64,000 bases of DNA, taken from the NCBI RefSeq assembly GCF_001438655.1, contig NZ_JQBR01000001.1:1-64000 (forward strand), read 5' to 3'. Under the pieces are notes generated by a model. It searched no databases, was not told where the DNA came from, and saw nothing but the letters and a program-made list of their open reading frames with translations. The DNA is from Pediococcus cellicola. Lineage in GTDB: Bacteria > Bacillota > Bacilli > Lactobacillales > Lactobacillaceae. The first letter of the stretch is position 1. Every line of letters begins with the position of its first letter. Of this stretch, positions 53,929 to 63,091 are shown piece by piece. The position numbers and the translations under genes were made by a program.

Positions 53929-54558
53929 TTATTGAGCAAAATAATTATAGGTGATTTGCCCATCCTTGGCCGTTAAGATTGGTTTGCTGGCATCATTAGG
54001 ACTCATTAGAGAGACTGAATAACCACTTCCTAAATTCTTTTTCAGCGATAAGGATAGCTTTTTAAAATTAGTGACTACCTGATCAAAATTTGCTTGTTTA
54101 GCATTGGCTGGGGTTTTGATTAAAGATTTTAGTGATGACACAAATTTTGAATTTGTGGGGTGAACGTAATAAGTTTTTTGGGATTTTCCAAAGCTAACTG
54201 ATCCGGTACCTGTATAATTCTTCTTGAGTGAATCAAGAATGCTATTTTCTTTAACTGATTGAGCAGCTTTCTTTTGCTTGGTAGTAGCATCCGGAAAAGC
54301 ATTGTTATTGGCGTTATTAAAAGATTTGGCGAAATCTTTAGACGATTTAGGCGTGGTTTGCGTAGCCGATGATGTTTGTGCCTGACGATCGGAATGATTC
54401 CAAAATGGTAAGTTCAAGCCACTGTATATAATTAAAGCTAAACAAACAATAATAAAAAGAATGGGTGACGTCAATCGCTCACCATTTTGAATAACCATTG
54501 TCAATCTTAGAATGGATAAAACTAGTGCAAAAATTGCCATAATGAACAAAAATAACAT
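53929..54558 (-). CDS. Membrane-anchored protein of unknown function
   Basis: A 209-residue protein. Two N-terminal membrane helices (MLFLFIMAIFALVLSIL; ILFIIVCLALIIYSGLNL) are followed by a Ser/Thr/Asn-rich linker (~60-105) and an extracellular domain of mixed alpha/beta character. That domain has YTGTGSVSFGKSQKTYYVHP and ends in YNYFAQ. No family recognised. ATG at 54558 (minus) follows GAGGAG. Confidence 0.75.
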   Translation of the reverse strand: MLFLFIMAIFALVLSILRLTMVIQNGERLTSPILFIIVCLALIIYSGLNLPFWNHSDRQAQTSSATQTTPKSSKDFAKSFNNANNNAFPDATTKQKKAAQSVKENSILDSLKKNYTGTGSVSFGKSQKTYYVHPTNSKFVSSLKSLIKTPANAKQANFDQVVTNFKKLSLSLKKNLGSGYSVSLMSPNDASKPILTAKDGQITYNYFAQ

Positions 54559-54636
54559 AATTAATCTCCTCGGTCGTCTTTTTCTTACATTATCACGCAA
54601 AATAGTGTAAAGCACAATTGAAAAAGGTAAAGGAAG

Positions 54637-54665
54637 TATAAGCGTTTTTATGGTGTCTGTATAAT
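54637..54665 (+). promoter_or_regulatory. Promoter region with a weak cre-like site
   Basis: TATAAT at 54660 precedes the 54711 gene. TATAAGCGTTTTTA at 54637-54650 matches the cre consensus at 12 of 14 positions and would cover the -35 region. The match is too weak to be firm. Confidence 0.35.
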
Positions 54666-54710
54666 CTAATTGTTATCATATGAGTATACTAATAAATGGT
54701 GGCGATTAAA

Positions 54711-54950
54711 ATGCTGTCTAAATTTAAAATCGGGATGTTGGTAAAATGTAAACAATGTGATGATTTAGATTATCCCTTTTTGGGACGTGTCATAAATATT
54801 TTGAGTAGTAAGCTGGTCGTTGAGATCCTACAATTCAACTATCAAGACCGTTACAAAGCTTCTTTAATCCAGTATAATACAGTTGTAGAAACTAAAAATT
54901 GTGTCAGGGTGGAACTTATTCGTGTGAACTCCAAACATGATTCAATCTAA
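54711..54950 (+). CDS. Small protein, DUF2187-like
   Basis: A 79-residue protein with an SH3/KOW-like look: FKIGMLVKCKQ, FLGRVINILSSKLVVEILQF, then VVETKNCVRV. This resembles DUF2187 (YkvS-type) proteins, but I am not certain. ATG at 54711 has GGTGG upstream. ATG at 54696 overlaps that site. It lies 17 bases before the glycerate kinase gene and is probably cotranscribed with it. Confidence 0.6.
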   Translation: MLSKFKIGMLVKCKQCDDLDYPFLGRVINILSSKLVVEILQFNYQDRYKASLIQYNTVVETKNCVRVELIRVNSKHDSI

Positions 54951-54967
54951 ATAATGAAGGTTTTGAA

Positions 54968-56107
54968 ATGAAAATTATTGTAGCTCCAGATTCTTTTAAA
55001 AATAGCATGTCGGCTAAATTGGCGACAAAGCAAATCATTGCTGGTATAAAAGAAGGGCGGCCCGAGCTTGATTGTGTTGGTTTACCAATGGCTGATGGTG
55101 GTGAAGGAACCATGTCAGTTTTGTTGGCACACATTGGTGGTAAGCTAGTTGAGACCCAAGTCGAAAATGCGTTAGGCAAACCGATACGCGCCCAGTTTGG
55201 TATTTCCAAAGATCATAAAATCGCGATGCTTGATATGGCATCTGCGAGCGGCATTGAGCATCTTAGTGAGCAACAATTGAATCCTTTAAAGACTTCTTCG
55301 TACGGAACGGGCCAACTGTTAAAGGCCTGTCTAAGGTATTCGCCACAAAGAGTGTATCTTGGCGTAGGAGGTAGCGCTACGAATGATGCTGGTGTGGGTG
55401 CCTTGCAAGCGCTGGGATTTCAATTTTTAAATGACCAAGGAAACTCAATTATTCGTGGAAACACTGGTTTATCTGAGCTTGCGCAAATTCAACAGCCACA
55501 AAAGACGCTTCATATGCCAGAAATCGTGGTATTAAATGATGTAGCCAATCCTTTGCTTGGCCAAAATGGGGCTTCAAGGGTTTTTGGTCCACAAAAGGGA
55601 GCTACCCCCTCAATGATCCAAAAAATGGAAGGCAATTTAACGCACTTAACGGAAGTTGTTTCGCAAACATTTGGCATAGATTATGCTGGTGATTGGGGGA
55701 CAGGAGGTGCGGGTGGTTTGAGTTATGGGTTGAAAGCCTTTTTGCATGCTAAGTTGCAATCTGGCATTCAGACCATTCTTGAATTCATGCACTTTTCAAA
55801 ACTCTGCCAAAGTGCGGATTACGTGATCACTGGTGAAGGTTCCTTTGATGCGCAATCTAAATCTGGAAAAGTACCATTTGGAATTGCACAAGCCTGCCTC
55901 ACAGCGAATCCAAGGTGTCGTGTCATTATTTTAGCAGGTAAAATTGCATCGGATTTAGGAAATTTACCATCTAATATTGAAATGATTAAAAATATCAATG
56001 ACCTTGCTGCAATAAACCAGAAAAAACCTGACTATGGATCTGAAAATATTAAACGGACAGGAAACTGGCTTGGTAAGTATTTAATAAAAAAAGTCGGAGA
56101 AAACTAG
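54968..56107 (+). CDS. Glycerate kinase
   Basis: Phosphorylates D-glycerate to a phosphoglycerate entering glycolysis. It has 379 residues of the GlxK/GarK family. Signatures are IVAPDSFKNSMSA, LPMADGGEGT, YLGVGGSATNDAGVGALQALG and VITGEGSFDAQSKSGKVP. The C terminus overlaps the lexA terminator hairpin. Confidence 0.93.
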   Translation: MKIIVAPDSFKNSMSAKLATKQIIAGIKEGRPELDCVGLPMADGGEGTMSVLLAHIGGKLVETQVENALGKPIRAQFGISKDHKIAMLDMASASGIEHLSEQQLNPLKTSSYGTGQLLKACLRYSPQRVYLGVGGSATNDAGVGALQALGFQFLNDQGNSIIRGNTGLSELAQIQQPQKTLHMPEIVVLNDVANPLLGQNGASRVFGPQKGATPSMIQKMEGNLTHLTEVVSQTFGIDYAGDWGTGGAGGLSYGLKAFLHAKLQSGIQTILEFMHFSKLCQSADYVITGEGSFDAQSKSGKVPFGIAQACLTANPRCRVIILAGKIASDLGNLPSNIEMIKNINDLAAINQKKPDYGSENIKRTGNWLGKYLIKKVGEN

Positions 56108-56120
56108 TTTTCTCCGACTT
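56084..56120 (-). terminator. lexA terminator inside the glycerate kinase gene end
   Basis: Perfect 13-bp stem AAGTCGGAGAAAA / TTTTCTCCGACTT whose loop holds the glycerate kinase stop codon. On the minus strand seven T follow, so it ends the lexA transcript. Confidence 0.8.
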
Positions 56121-56188
56121 AGCTTATAAATGTATAGAAGGCATCTTAGAATTACCTTAAAAACACTTTGAATACCGTCTCTGCAATG

Positions 56189-56818
56189 CTAATAAATTTG
56201 ATCGCGGTATAGGCCAACTACGCGGCCAAGAATTGTCACATTATCAAGAATAATGGGTGCCATGGTGTCATTCTCAGGCTGCAAGCGAATGTGATCAGTT
56301 TCTTTATAGAATCGCTTGCAAGTTGCCTCATTTTCGTCTGTCATGGCGATGACAATGTCACCGTTGTCTGCTGAAGTTTGTTTACGGACGATCACTTGGT
56401 CACCATTCAGGATGCCTGCTTGAATCATACTCTCACCACGAATTGTTAACATAAACAATTCACCATCTTCGTGTTCAAATTCGGGAGGTAGCGGGAAAAA
56501 ATCGGTGGCATCCTCTACAGCCAAGATTGGTGCGCCGGCAGTAACGGTACCCAATACCGGAATTTTATGAGGAGTCGGGCTGACCCCTAATTCTTCGAGA
56601 CCTAAAGGCGTTATTTCAAGGGCTCTGGGTTTAGTGGGATCCTTTTGCAAGAGGCCCTTTTTCTGTAACCGTTCAATATGGCCATGAACTGTTGAAGTAG
56701 AGGACAATGAAACGGCTTCCCCAATTTCACGAACCGTTGGCGGATATCCTTTTTCATTAACTTTATCATATATGTATCTCAATACGGCGACTTGTTTGCT
56801 TTCAGATGTTTTTGACAT
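56189..56818 (-). CDS. lexA: SOS repressor LexA
   Basis: A 209-residue repressor-protease. The N-terminal winged HTH has [24 protein letters not shown]. The self-cleavage site is Ala94-Gly95 in VTAGAP, with catalytic Ser130 in RGESM and Lys168 in ATCKRF. ATG at 56818 (minus) follows GCGAGGTG. Its promoter has an SOS box, so it represses itself. Confidence 0.97.
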   Translation of the reverse strand: MSKTSESKQVAVLRYIYDKVNEKGYPPTVREIGEAVSLSSTSTVHGHIERLQKKGLLQKDPTKPRALEITPLGLEELGVSPTPHKIPVLGTVTAGAPILAVEDATDFFPLPPEFEHEDGELFMLTIRGESMIQAGILNGDQVIVRKQTSADNGDIVIAMTDENEATCKRFYKETDHIRLQPENDTMAPIILDNVTILGRVVGLYRDQIY

Positions 56819-56845
56819 GTAGAGCACCTCGCATTTTCTTGTTTT

Positions 56846-56874
56846 TATTTTAACATAGGCTATTTCAGGATTCA
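56846..56874 (-). promoter_or_regulatory. Promoter of lexA
   Basis: On the minus strand TTGAAT (56869-56874) and TAAAAT (56846-56851, preceded by TGT) with a 17-base spacer. Confidence 0.75.
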
Positions 56875-56885
56875 AACAAATGTTC
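56872..56885. promoter_or_regulatory. LexA box (SOS operator)
   Basis: CAAACAAATGTTCG differs from the Gram-positive consensus CGAAC-RNRY-GTTCG at one base. It overlaps the lexA -35 and lies just upstream of the ynzC -35, so it could serve both divergent genes. Confidence 0.82.
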
Positions 56886-56895
56886 GGTTTATATT

Positions 56896-56924
56896 TTTGA
56901 AAAAGTTTTGTCAACAGTGTAGAA
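56896..56924 (+). promoter_or_regulatory. Promoter of ynzC
   Basis: TTGAAA (56896) and TAGAAT (56919) with a 17-base spacer. Confidence 0.7.
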
Positions 56925-56953
56925 TCATACTTAAAGATATCGGAGGGGATTAT

Positions 56954-57205
56954 ATGGCATCAGACGAAGAATTTCAAAAGCTGATTAAACGCATTAATGA
57001 GTTAGCACACAAGGCAAAAAATGAAGGTTTGACTGACCTAGAAATCATAGAACGTAAGGATTTGCGACAACGTTATCTAAAACGATTTCGTGAGGGCTTT
57101 AAGAGCCAGGTAGAGATGATGCGTGTTTTTGATAAAAATGGCAAGGAAGTTACGCCAGAAAAAGTAAAAAAAGTGCAACGAAAAAAAGGGTTGCGGGATG
57201 ATTGA
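56954..57205 (+). CDS. DUF896 protein YnzC
   Basis: An 83-residue helical, highly charged cytosolic protein with the DUF896 core [40 protein letters not shown]. subtilis YnzC sits in the SOS operon yneA-yneB-ynzC next to lexA. Here it is the direct divergent neighbour of lexA and no yneA-type division inhibitor is present. ATG at 56954 follows GGAGGGG. Confidence 0.9.
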   Translation: MASDEEFQKLIKRINELAHKAKNEGLTDLEIIERKDLRQRYLKRFREGFKSQVEMMRVFDKNGKEVTPEKVKKVQRKKGLRDD

Positions 57206-57362
57206 GGAATTTTTGCAATTTATAATTGCGCTTTAATCTTTTCTTATGTAAAATTAATGTTAGAATAAGAGGTACGAGAAATAATTCATGACTGCCTCTT
57301 TTATTTTATGGTTTTTTTGTGTACTATTGTATGGTATACATATTTGTTAGGAGGTTAGGACT

Positions 57363-57590
57363 TTGTCAACAGGAATTTGGATTTTAATCGTGATCATTGC
57401 ATTATTAATTGGAGCAGTAGGTGGCTTTTTCGCTGCTCGCAAATATATGGAAAGTTATCTTAAAAATAATCCTCCGATCAATGAAGAAATGTTGCGGACT
57501 ATGATGTTGCAAATGGGACAAAAACCATCGCAGAAGAAGTTACATCAAATGATGAACTCGATGCAAAACCAAGCAAAACATCAAAAATAG
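57363..57590 (+). CDS. YneF family protein (UPF0154)
   Basis: A 75-residue single-span membrane protein: helix [26 protein letters not shown], then the family motif [26 protein letters not shown]. Function unknown. It commonly follows ynzC. TTG at 57363 follows GGAGG with a 9-base spacer. Confidence 0.9.
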   Translation: MSTGIWILIVIIALLIGAVGGFFAARKYMESYLKNNPPINEEMLRTMMLQMGQKPSQKKLHQMMNSMQNQAKHQK

Positions 57591-57612
57591 TTTTAAACAA
57601 TTTTATGAATGA

Positions 57613-57645
57613 TAAGGACAAAGATTATTTTTTGTCCTTTTTTTG
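57613..57645 (+). terminator. Terminator after the YneF gene
   Basis: Stem AAGGACAAA / TTTGTCCTT with loop GATTATT and a T run. Confidence 0.85.
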
Positions 57646-57698
57646 TTGCCAAAAATCGGAGGCAGATAGCATATAAATAGATATTGGAGGATTTTATT

Positions 57699-59462
57699 GT
57701 GTCAATTTTTCGAAAATTAGCTTGGTTTTTTAAAATAGAAAAATGGAATTACTTAATTGGGGTCCTTTTCTTATTGTTGGTTGCTATTTTAAATGTTGTG
57801 CCACCAAAAATTATTGGTAATTTGGTTCAGGAAATAAGCACGCGTGGGTTAACAGGAAGATCGTTAATTCTTTCCTTATTGATTTTAGCAAGTGTGGGAA
57901 TCCTGCAATACCTTTTTCGATTTATTTGGCGAGCCAGGATTTTTGGTGGCGCCGCACGACTTGAAAAAACCTTACGAAGTCGCTTGTTCACACATTACAT
58001 GAAAATGGATCAGACGTTTTATCAAGAACATCGAACAGGAGACTTAATGGCACATGCCACTAATGATTTACAGGCAATTCAGCAGGTAGCTGGTTCTGGA
58101 ATTTTATCATTTGCTGATTCCATTATTACAGGGATTACGACGGTTGTCGCAATGATGACTTTAGTTGATTGGCGTTTGACCCTTCTGGCAATGATTCCAT
58201 TTCCATTATTGGCGATAAGTGCTGGTTATTTGGGCACAAAGATTCATATTGCCTTTCGTAAATCACAAGCGGCTTTTTCACGTTTGAACAATAAAACCCA
58301 GGAGAGCATCATGGGAATTAAAGTGATTAAATCCTTAGGGCAAGACAAGCAAGATACCGAGGACTTCGAAAAGTTAGTGGATCAAACTATCAAAATTAAT
58401 CGAAAAGTCAACATGTTGGATGCTTTGTTCAATCCCATGACGACCATTTTGATCGGAATTTCCTATATGATTACATTGGTTCTAGGTGGTTCTTTTGTGG
58501 TTCATAATGTGATCAATATTGGACAGTTAGTTTCCTTTATCTCTTACATCACCATGCTCATTTGGCCAATGTTTGCAATCGGCAACCTATTTAACATTAT
58601 GGAACGTGGAAATGCCAGCTATGACCGTGTTAATCTACTTCTACATGCAAGGTCAAGTATCATCGATGATAAACATGCCGTTCAAAAAAGAGCGACAGGT
58701 GATTTGGAGTTTGATGTAAAATCCTTTACGTATCCGGGAGATGAACAAAAAAGTATAGAAAATGTGTACTTTAAGCTTCTAGCTGGGAACACAATCGGCT
58801 TGGTCGGTCGAGTTGGTACAGGAAAATCGACCCTGATGAAATTGATTCTACGTGAATTTGATGATTATCAAGGTGCCATTACGGTTGGCGGAATCAACAT
58901 TAAGGATTATGCTTTAAATTCTTATTTGCCATCGCTTGGATATGTACCAGAGGAGAGTTTCCTGTTTTCGGATACGATCAAAAATAATATTAAATTTGGC
59001 GACTTTGAAGCCACAGATGAAGAGGTGAAAGAAGCCGCCAAAAAAAGTGATCTATACGAAGATATTTTGGATCAGCCTGATCAGTTTGATACTGAAGTCG
59101 GAGAGCAAGGTGTTTCGCTATCTGGCGGACAGAGGCAACGTTTGGCCATTGCAAGGGCACTGATCATCAAACCAGAAGTGCTGTTGCTCGATGACGCCCT
59201 TTCGGCAGTAGATGGTGAAACAGAACACGAAATTTTACAGGAATTACGTGCTGAAAGAAAAGACAAAACCACAATCATTGCTGCCCATCGACTAAGTAGC
59301 GTCATGAACGCTGATGAAATCTTGGTCTTGGATGATGGACACGTCATTCAACGAGGGACACATGCTCAGTTAATGAACGAGACGGGTTGGTATAAAGAAA
59401 TGTTCCACCGTCAACAAATGGAAACCAAGATTGAAAAAGAAGGTGAACTTCGTGCAGAATAA
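57699..59462 (+). CDS. Heterodimeric ABC exporter subunit, degenerate-site half
   Basis: A 587-residue half-transporter with six membrane helices (~1-300) and a nucleotide-binding domain. Walker A is GRVGTGKST, the signature is LSGGQRQRLAIARAL, and Walker B is VLLLDDALSAVD. The residue after Walker B is Asp in place of the catalytic Glu, as in LmrC/BmrC-type subunits. It pairs with the next gene. GTG at 57699 follows TTGGAGG. Exports drugs or lipids by family. Confidence 0.92.
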   Translation: MSIFRKLAWFFKIEKWNYLIGVLFLLLVAILNVVPPKIIGNLVQEISTRGLTGRSLILSLLILASVGILQYLFRFIWRARIFGGAARLEKTLRSRLFTHYMKMDQTFYQEHRTGDLMAHATNDLQAIQQVAGSGILSFADSIITGITTVVAMMTLVDWRLTLLAMIPFPLLAISAGYLGTKIHIAFRKSQAAFSRLNNKTQESIMGIKVIKSLGQDKQDTEDFEKLVDQTIKINRKVNMLDALFNPMTTILIGISYMITLVLGGSFVVHNVINIGQLVSFISYITMLIWPMFAIGNLFNIMERGNASYDRVNLLLHARSSIIDDKHAVQKRATGDLEFDVKSFTYPGDEQKSIENVYFKLLAGNTIGLVGRVGTGKSTLMKLILREFDDYQGAITVGGINIKDYALNSYLPSLGYVPEESFLFSDTIKNNIKFGDFEATDEEVKEAAKKSDLYEDILDQPDQFDTEVGEQGVSLSGGQRQRLAIARALIIKPEVLLLDDALSAVDGETEHEILQELRAERKDKTTIIAAHRLSSVMNADEILVLDDGHVIQRGTHAQLMNETGWYKEMFHRQQMETKIEKEGELRAE

Positions 59463-61245
59463 AAAAGAGTCCATTTGGGCCCACACAATGACAACAAAAG
59501 AGCAGTTTAAAACTATCAAACGTATGCTGCCTTTCACAAAGCCGTTTTGGAAGCAATTTGTGGTTGCTATTATTTTTGCTGGAATCGTGAGTGTTATCAA
59601 TATCTTGTTGCCAAGGCTGATTCAATATTATATGGATCATTATTTAGTTCATAATTCGACACCATTGTCTGTGATGTTTGGATTTGCTGGATTATATTTC
59701 TTGGGTGCAATTTTCCAAGCAATTTTTCAATTTGCACAGACATTTCTCTATGCAATGGGAGCAGAACGAACTTTAGAGCGTGTGAGAATTCTTTTGTTTC
59801 GAAAACTGCATAAACTGGGAATGAGTTACTTCGATGCAACGCCAGCGGGCTCAATCGTTTCACGAGTCACAAATGACACAATGAGTTTACAGGATTTTTG
59901 GACCTTATTTATGACATTAATTGTCGGTGTTTTCGGAATTGCCTCTGCTTTGGTAGCCATGTTTACCACGGATGCCAAAATCACATGGGCGACACTAGTG
60001 TTATTGCCTTTTTTGGTATTTATTATTTGGTTTTATCAAAAATATAGTTCTACCGTTTATCGTCGTATGCGGGAAAATCTGAGTCAGTTAAATACTAAAA
60101 TTAGTGAATCGTTAGTTGGAATTGGCGTAATTCAACAGTTTCGTCAGGAAAAACGTATTGAGTCAGAGTTTGAAAAAACCAATAATGATTATTTGTTTGC
60201 TCGCATGTCCATGATTCGAATGAATTCATTACTTTTAAATCCAATCATCAATCTAATGTATGCGCTAGGTGTGGTAATCGCTTTAGGTTTGTTTGGGATT
60301 AATGCCTTTAAGAATCCTGTGGCAGCTGGTGTGATTTATGCCTTTGTGAGCTATATCAATAGTTTTTACAATCCAATGTCATCCATGATGGATTATTTAT
60401 CCACTTTCCAAGATGGTTTGGTTGCTAGTACCAGAATTTTGCGAATTTTAGATAATAAGTCCTATCAACCGAAGCAAAACGCTAAATCTCATTTGAAAAT
60501 TACAGAAGGCAAAATTGAGTTTAAACACGTTACTTTTTCATATGACGGAAAAAATGATGTTTTGAAGGATCTTAATTTTACCGTTAATCCGGGCGAAACA
60601 GTGGCTTTGGTGGGTTCAACGGGAAGCGGTAAAAGTTCCACAATCAACTTGTTGATGCGCTTTTATGAATTTCAATCAGGGCAAATCTTGGTTGATGGCC
60701 ATGATATTCGGGAGTTTCCTGCTGCCGAACTACGTCAAAAGATTGGTTTAGTTTTACAGGAACCATTCTTATTCTACGGTGATATTGCTTCTAATATTCG
60801 CATGTATAATGATGAAATTACGGACGATGATATTAGACGTGCTGCACAATTTGTTCAAGCAGATAAATTTATTGAAGACTTGCCTCAAGGCTACCACAAC
60901 AAAGTTATTGAACGTGGTGCAGAATATTCAGGTGGTCAGCGTCAATTGATTTCCTTTGCAAGAACAATTGCGGGGGATCCCAAGATTTTGATTTTGGACG
61001 AAGCCACTGCTCATATTGATACGGAAACTGAAGATATGATTCAGGGAAGTTTGAAAAAAATGAGTCAAAGCCGAACATCATTGGTGATTGCTCATCGTCT
61101 CTCCACAATACAGGATGCCAACCAAATTCTTGTATTGAAACACGGACGAATTATTGAACGAGGAACCCATGATGAACTTCTAAAAAAACATGGTTTGTAT
61201 TATGACATGTATGAACTTCAAGGGAATACTGACTTTAATGCCTAG
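59452..61245 (+). CDS. Heterodimeric ABC exporter subunit, canonical-site half
   Basis: A 597-residue partner half-transporter. Walker A is GSTGSGKSS, the signature is YSGGQRQLISFART, and Walker B is ILILDEATAHID with the catalytic Glu. It has a 20-residue longer N terminus before the first helix. GTG at 59452 has AAGGTG six bases upstream and overlaps the previous gene by 11 bases. A later ATG at 59488 is an alternative. The pair resembles LmrCD and YheHI. Confidence 0.92.
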   Translation: MQNKKESIWAHTMTTKEQFKTIKRMLPFTKPFWKQFVVAIIFAGIVSVINILLPRLIQYYMDHYLVHNSTPLSVMFGFAGLYFLGAIFQAIFQFAQTFLYAMGAERTLERVRILLFRKLHKLGMSYFDATPAGSIVSRVTNDTMSLQDFWTLFMTLIVGVFGIASALVAMFTTDAKITWATLVLLPFLVFIIWFYQKYSSTVYRRMRENLSQLNTKISESLVGIGVIQQFRQEKRIESEFEKTNNDYLFARMSMIRMNSLLLNPIINLMYALGVVIALGLFGINAFKNPVAAGVIYAFVSYINSFYNPMSSMMDYLSTFQDGLVASTRILRILDNKSYQPKQNAKSHLKITEGKIEFKHVTFSYDGKNDVLKDLNFTVNPGETVALVGSTGSGKSSTINLLMRFYEFQSGQILVDGHDIREFPAAELRQKIGLVLQEPFLFYGDIASNIRMYNDEITDDDIRRAAQFVQADKFIEDLPQGYHNKVIERGAEYSGGQRQLISFARTIAGDPKILILDEATAHIDTETEDMIQGSLKKMSQSRTSLVIAHRLSTIQDANQILVLKHGRIIERGTHDELLKKHGLYYDMYELQGNTDFNA

Positions 61246-61296
61246 AAAAAATCTGGTCATCACTCAAAAAAGGGTGTTGACCAGATTTTTTATTTT
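61245..61296. terminator. Bidirectional terminator between the ABC exporter and plsC
   Basis: Stem AAAAATCTGGTCA / TGACCAGATTTTT (upper part CACTC / GGGTG) with T and A runs on the two flanks. Confidence 0.88.
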
Positions 61297-61913
61297 TTCG
61301 TCACATCAACGTATTTAAAATCAGGGTTAATCTTTTGGTCTAGCTGATTAAATGCTTGTTGTAGTTGCTTGTCTAGCGCATCACGACCGGCTTCGTCCAT
61401 TTTTTGTTTGCGATCGATTTGAATGGGTCTTCCAAAGGCCACTGTAATTCTTTTTCGCGAAAAAAGAGATTTAAAAGTTAGTGGTCCTTGATACACAGTA
61501 GGGATGAGTGGCACATTTGCCATCTTTGCGATTACCACTGCACCCCCTTTTAAATGTTGAGAATGTCTTGAACCGGATGGAAAAATAACTGTCGACAGTT
61601 CACCCTGACGTAAGATTTTGACTGGCGTCTTTATTGCAGAAGGACCTGGATTAGTTCGGTTCACGGGAAAAGCGTGACAATGGACCAAAATCCAACGAAT
61701 AACGGGATTTTTAAATAGTTCTTCCTTAGCCATGAACGAAAACTTTTTAGGGCTGGCAGCAAGTGCATAAAGGATTGGATCAAACCAAGTGCGATGTGGA
61801 CCCACAAGGATGTAGGAACCTTTAGGAAGATTTTGGCGATTGACGTAATGTGGACGACCATTAATAATGTATAATAATATACGTATTAAAACTCTTAAAA
61901 ATGAATAGACCAT
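61290..61913 (-). CDS. plsC: 1-acyl-sn-glycerol-3-phosphate acyltransferase
   Basis: Makes phosphatidic acid by acylating lysophosphatidate at the membrane. It has 207 residues. The catalytic motif is GPHRTWFDP (HX4D), the acceptor motif is FPSGSR, and VPLIPTVYQG is present. One N-terminal hydrophobic segment anchors it. The ATG (minus) follows AGGAG. The stop overlaps the terminator arm. Confidence 0.92.
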   Translation of the reverse strand: MVYSFLRVLIRILLYIINGRPHYVNRQNLPKGSYILVGPHRTWFDPILYALAASPKKFSFMAKEELFKNPVIRWILVHCHAFPVNRTNPGPSAIKTPVKILRQGELSTVIFPSGSRHSQHLKGGAVVIAKMANVPLIPTVYQGPLTFKSLFSRKRITVAFGRPIQIDRKQKMDEAGRDALDKQLQQAFNQLDQKINPDFKYVDVTKK

Positions 61914-61999
61914 TTTGCAAGTCTCCTAACATGCTAAATTATTAACTCAAGTATGACCAAAAATTAAAATTGTTGCAAGTGTTGATTAGGGTGGGAACA

Positions 62000-62755
62000 A
62001 TGAATGAATCAATTGAAATAAAAGAAAATGAACGTGTGGATCAACTTTACAGTCAAAACGTAAAAATTATTCAGAGTCCAGAAGTTTTTTCGTTTTCATT
62101 AGACGCTGTTTTGCTGGCAGATTTTGCTCAGTTCAAAAGCACGGCGAAAATAAAAATTATGGATCTTTGTGCAGGAAATGGTGCAATCGGGTTATTTGCT
62201 AGCCAAAAGACTAAGGGGCAGATCGATCAAATTGAATTGCAAGAAAAACTAGCTGATATGGGCAAACGAAGCATTTTACTGAACGGTCTGGAAAATCAAG
62301 TACACATGCACCAGCTTGATTTAGCCAATACGTTTACCAAGTTTTCAAAAGATAGTTTTGATTATGTCTTATGCAATCCGCCGTATTTTAAAAATGAAGT
62401 CAGCAGCAAGAAAAATCCCAACCCTTATTTGGCAATTGCCCGTCATGAAATAAAGACTTCGTTATCTCAAGTATTACAGGTAGCCTCGGGCTTGCTGAAA
62501 ATGAATGGCAAGCTCTATTTGGTACATCGACCTGACCGTTTTTTGGATATTTTGAATACTTTGAAAGAAAATCGATTAATGCCCAAGCGAATTCGGTTAA
62601 TTTATCCTAAACGTCATCAGGAAGCCAATATGGTTCTAATAGAAGCTATTAAGGATGGCCGCCCAGATGGCATTCGCTTTTTGGATCCTTTATATACCTA
62701 TGAAGGGACAGAATATTCTAGCGAAGTAAAGGGACTTTTATATGGCAACAGATAA
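62000..62755 (+). CDS. tRNA1(Val) (adenine(37)-N6)-methyltransferase-like (TrmN6/YabB)
   Basis: A 251-residue SAM-dependent methyltransferase. Motif I is [16 protein letters not shown] and the catalytic NPPYF is in [11 protein letters not shown]. The start [13 protein letters not shown] and the linkage to a GIY-YIG gene are typical of Gram-positive YabB. The exact tRNA target is not proven here. ATG at 62000 follows GGGTGGG. The frame overlaps the next gene by 14 bases. Confidence 0.9.
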   Translation: MNESIEIKENERVDQLYSQNVKIIQSPEVFSFSLDAVLLADFAQFKSTAKIKIMDLCAGNGAIGLFASQKTKGQIDQIELQEKLADMGKRSILLNGLENQVHMHQLDLANTFTKFSKDSFDYVLCNPPYFKNEVSSKKNPNPYLAIARHEIKTSLSQVLQVASGLLKMNGKLYLVHRPDRFLDILNTLKENRLMPKRIRLIYPKRHQEANMVLIEAIKDGRPDGIRFLDPLYTYEGTEYSSEVKGLLYGNR

Positions 62756-63020
62756 ACGGGAACATTTTTTCTTTTATGTTTTGTTATGTGCAGATGGCAC
62801 ATTGTATGGCGGTTTTACAGTAGATGTTGCTAAAAGGGTGGCTACCCATAATGCAGGAAAGGGCGCAAAGTACACCAGAAGTCGGCGGCCTGTCCGGTTG
62901 GTATATTCAGAAGAATTTACTCATAAACACGACGCTTTAAGTGCAGAGTATCACTTTAAACATCAACCACGTAAACAAAAGCTAGCTTTCTTGAAAGCCA
63001 ATGGTGTTTGCATAGAATGA
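62742..63020 (+). CDS. GIY-YIG nuclease superfamily protein (YazA/UPF0213)
   Basis: A 92-residue stand-alone GIY-YIG domain: [18 protein letters not shown], then [29 protein letters not shown] single GIY-YIG module of this type follows yabB in many Firmicutes. The function is unresolved, perhaps DNA or RNA structure cleavage. The usual Y-T-G is Y-G-G here. Confidence 0.92.
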   Translation: MATDKREHFFFYVLLCADGTLYGGFTVDVAKRVATHNAGKGAKYTRSRRPVRLVYSEEFTHKHDALSAEYHFKHQPRKQKLAFLKANGVCIE

Positions 63021-63051
63021 AATGAAAGTGTCCAATGGCTTTTTTTGTTGT

Positions 63052-63059
63052 GTTATACT
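63052..63059 (+). promoter_or_regulatory. Extended -10 promoter of ldhD
   Basis: TGTTATACT with upstream TG (63049-63059) lies 33 bases before the ldhD ATG. No strong -35. Confidence 0.5.
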
Positions 63060-63091
63060 AAAAGTACATTTGTTAAGGAGGAATTTTTGTA

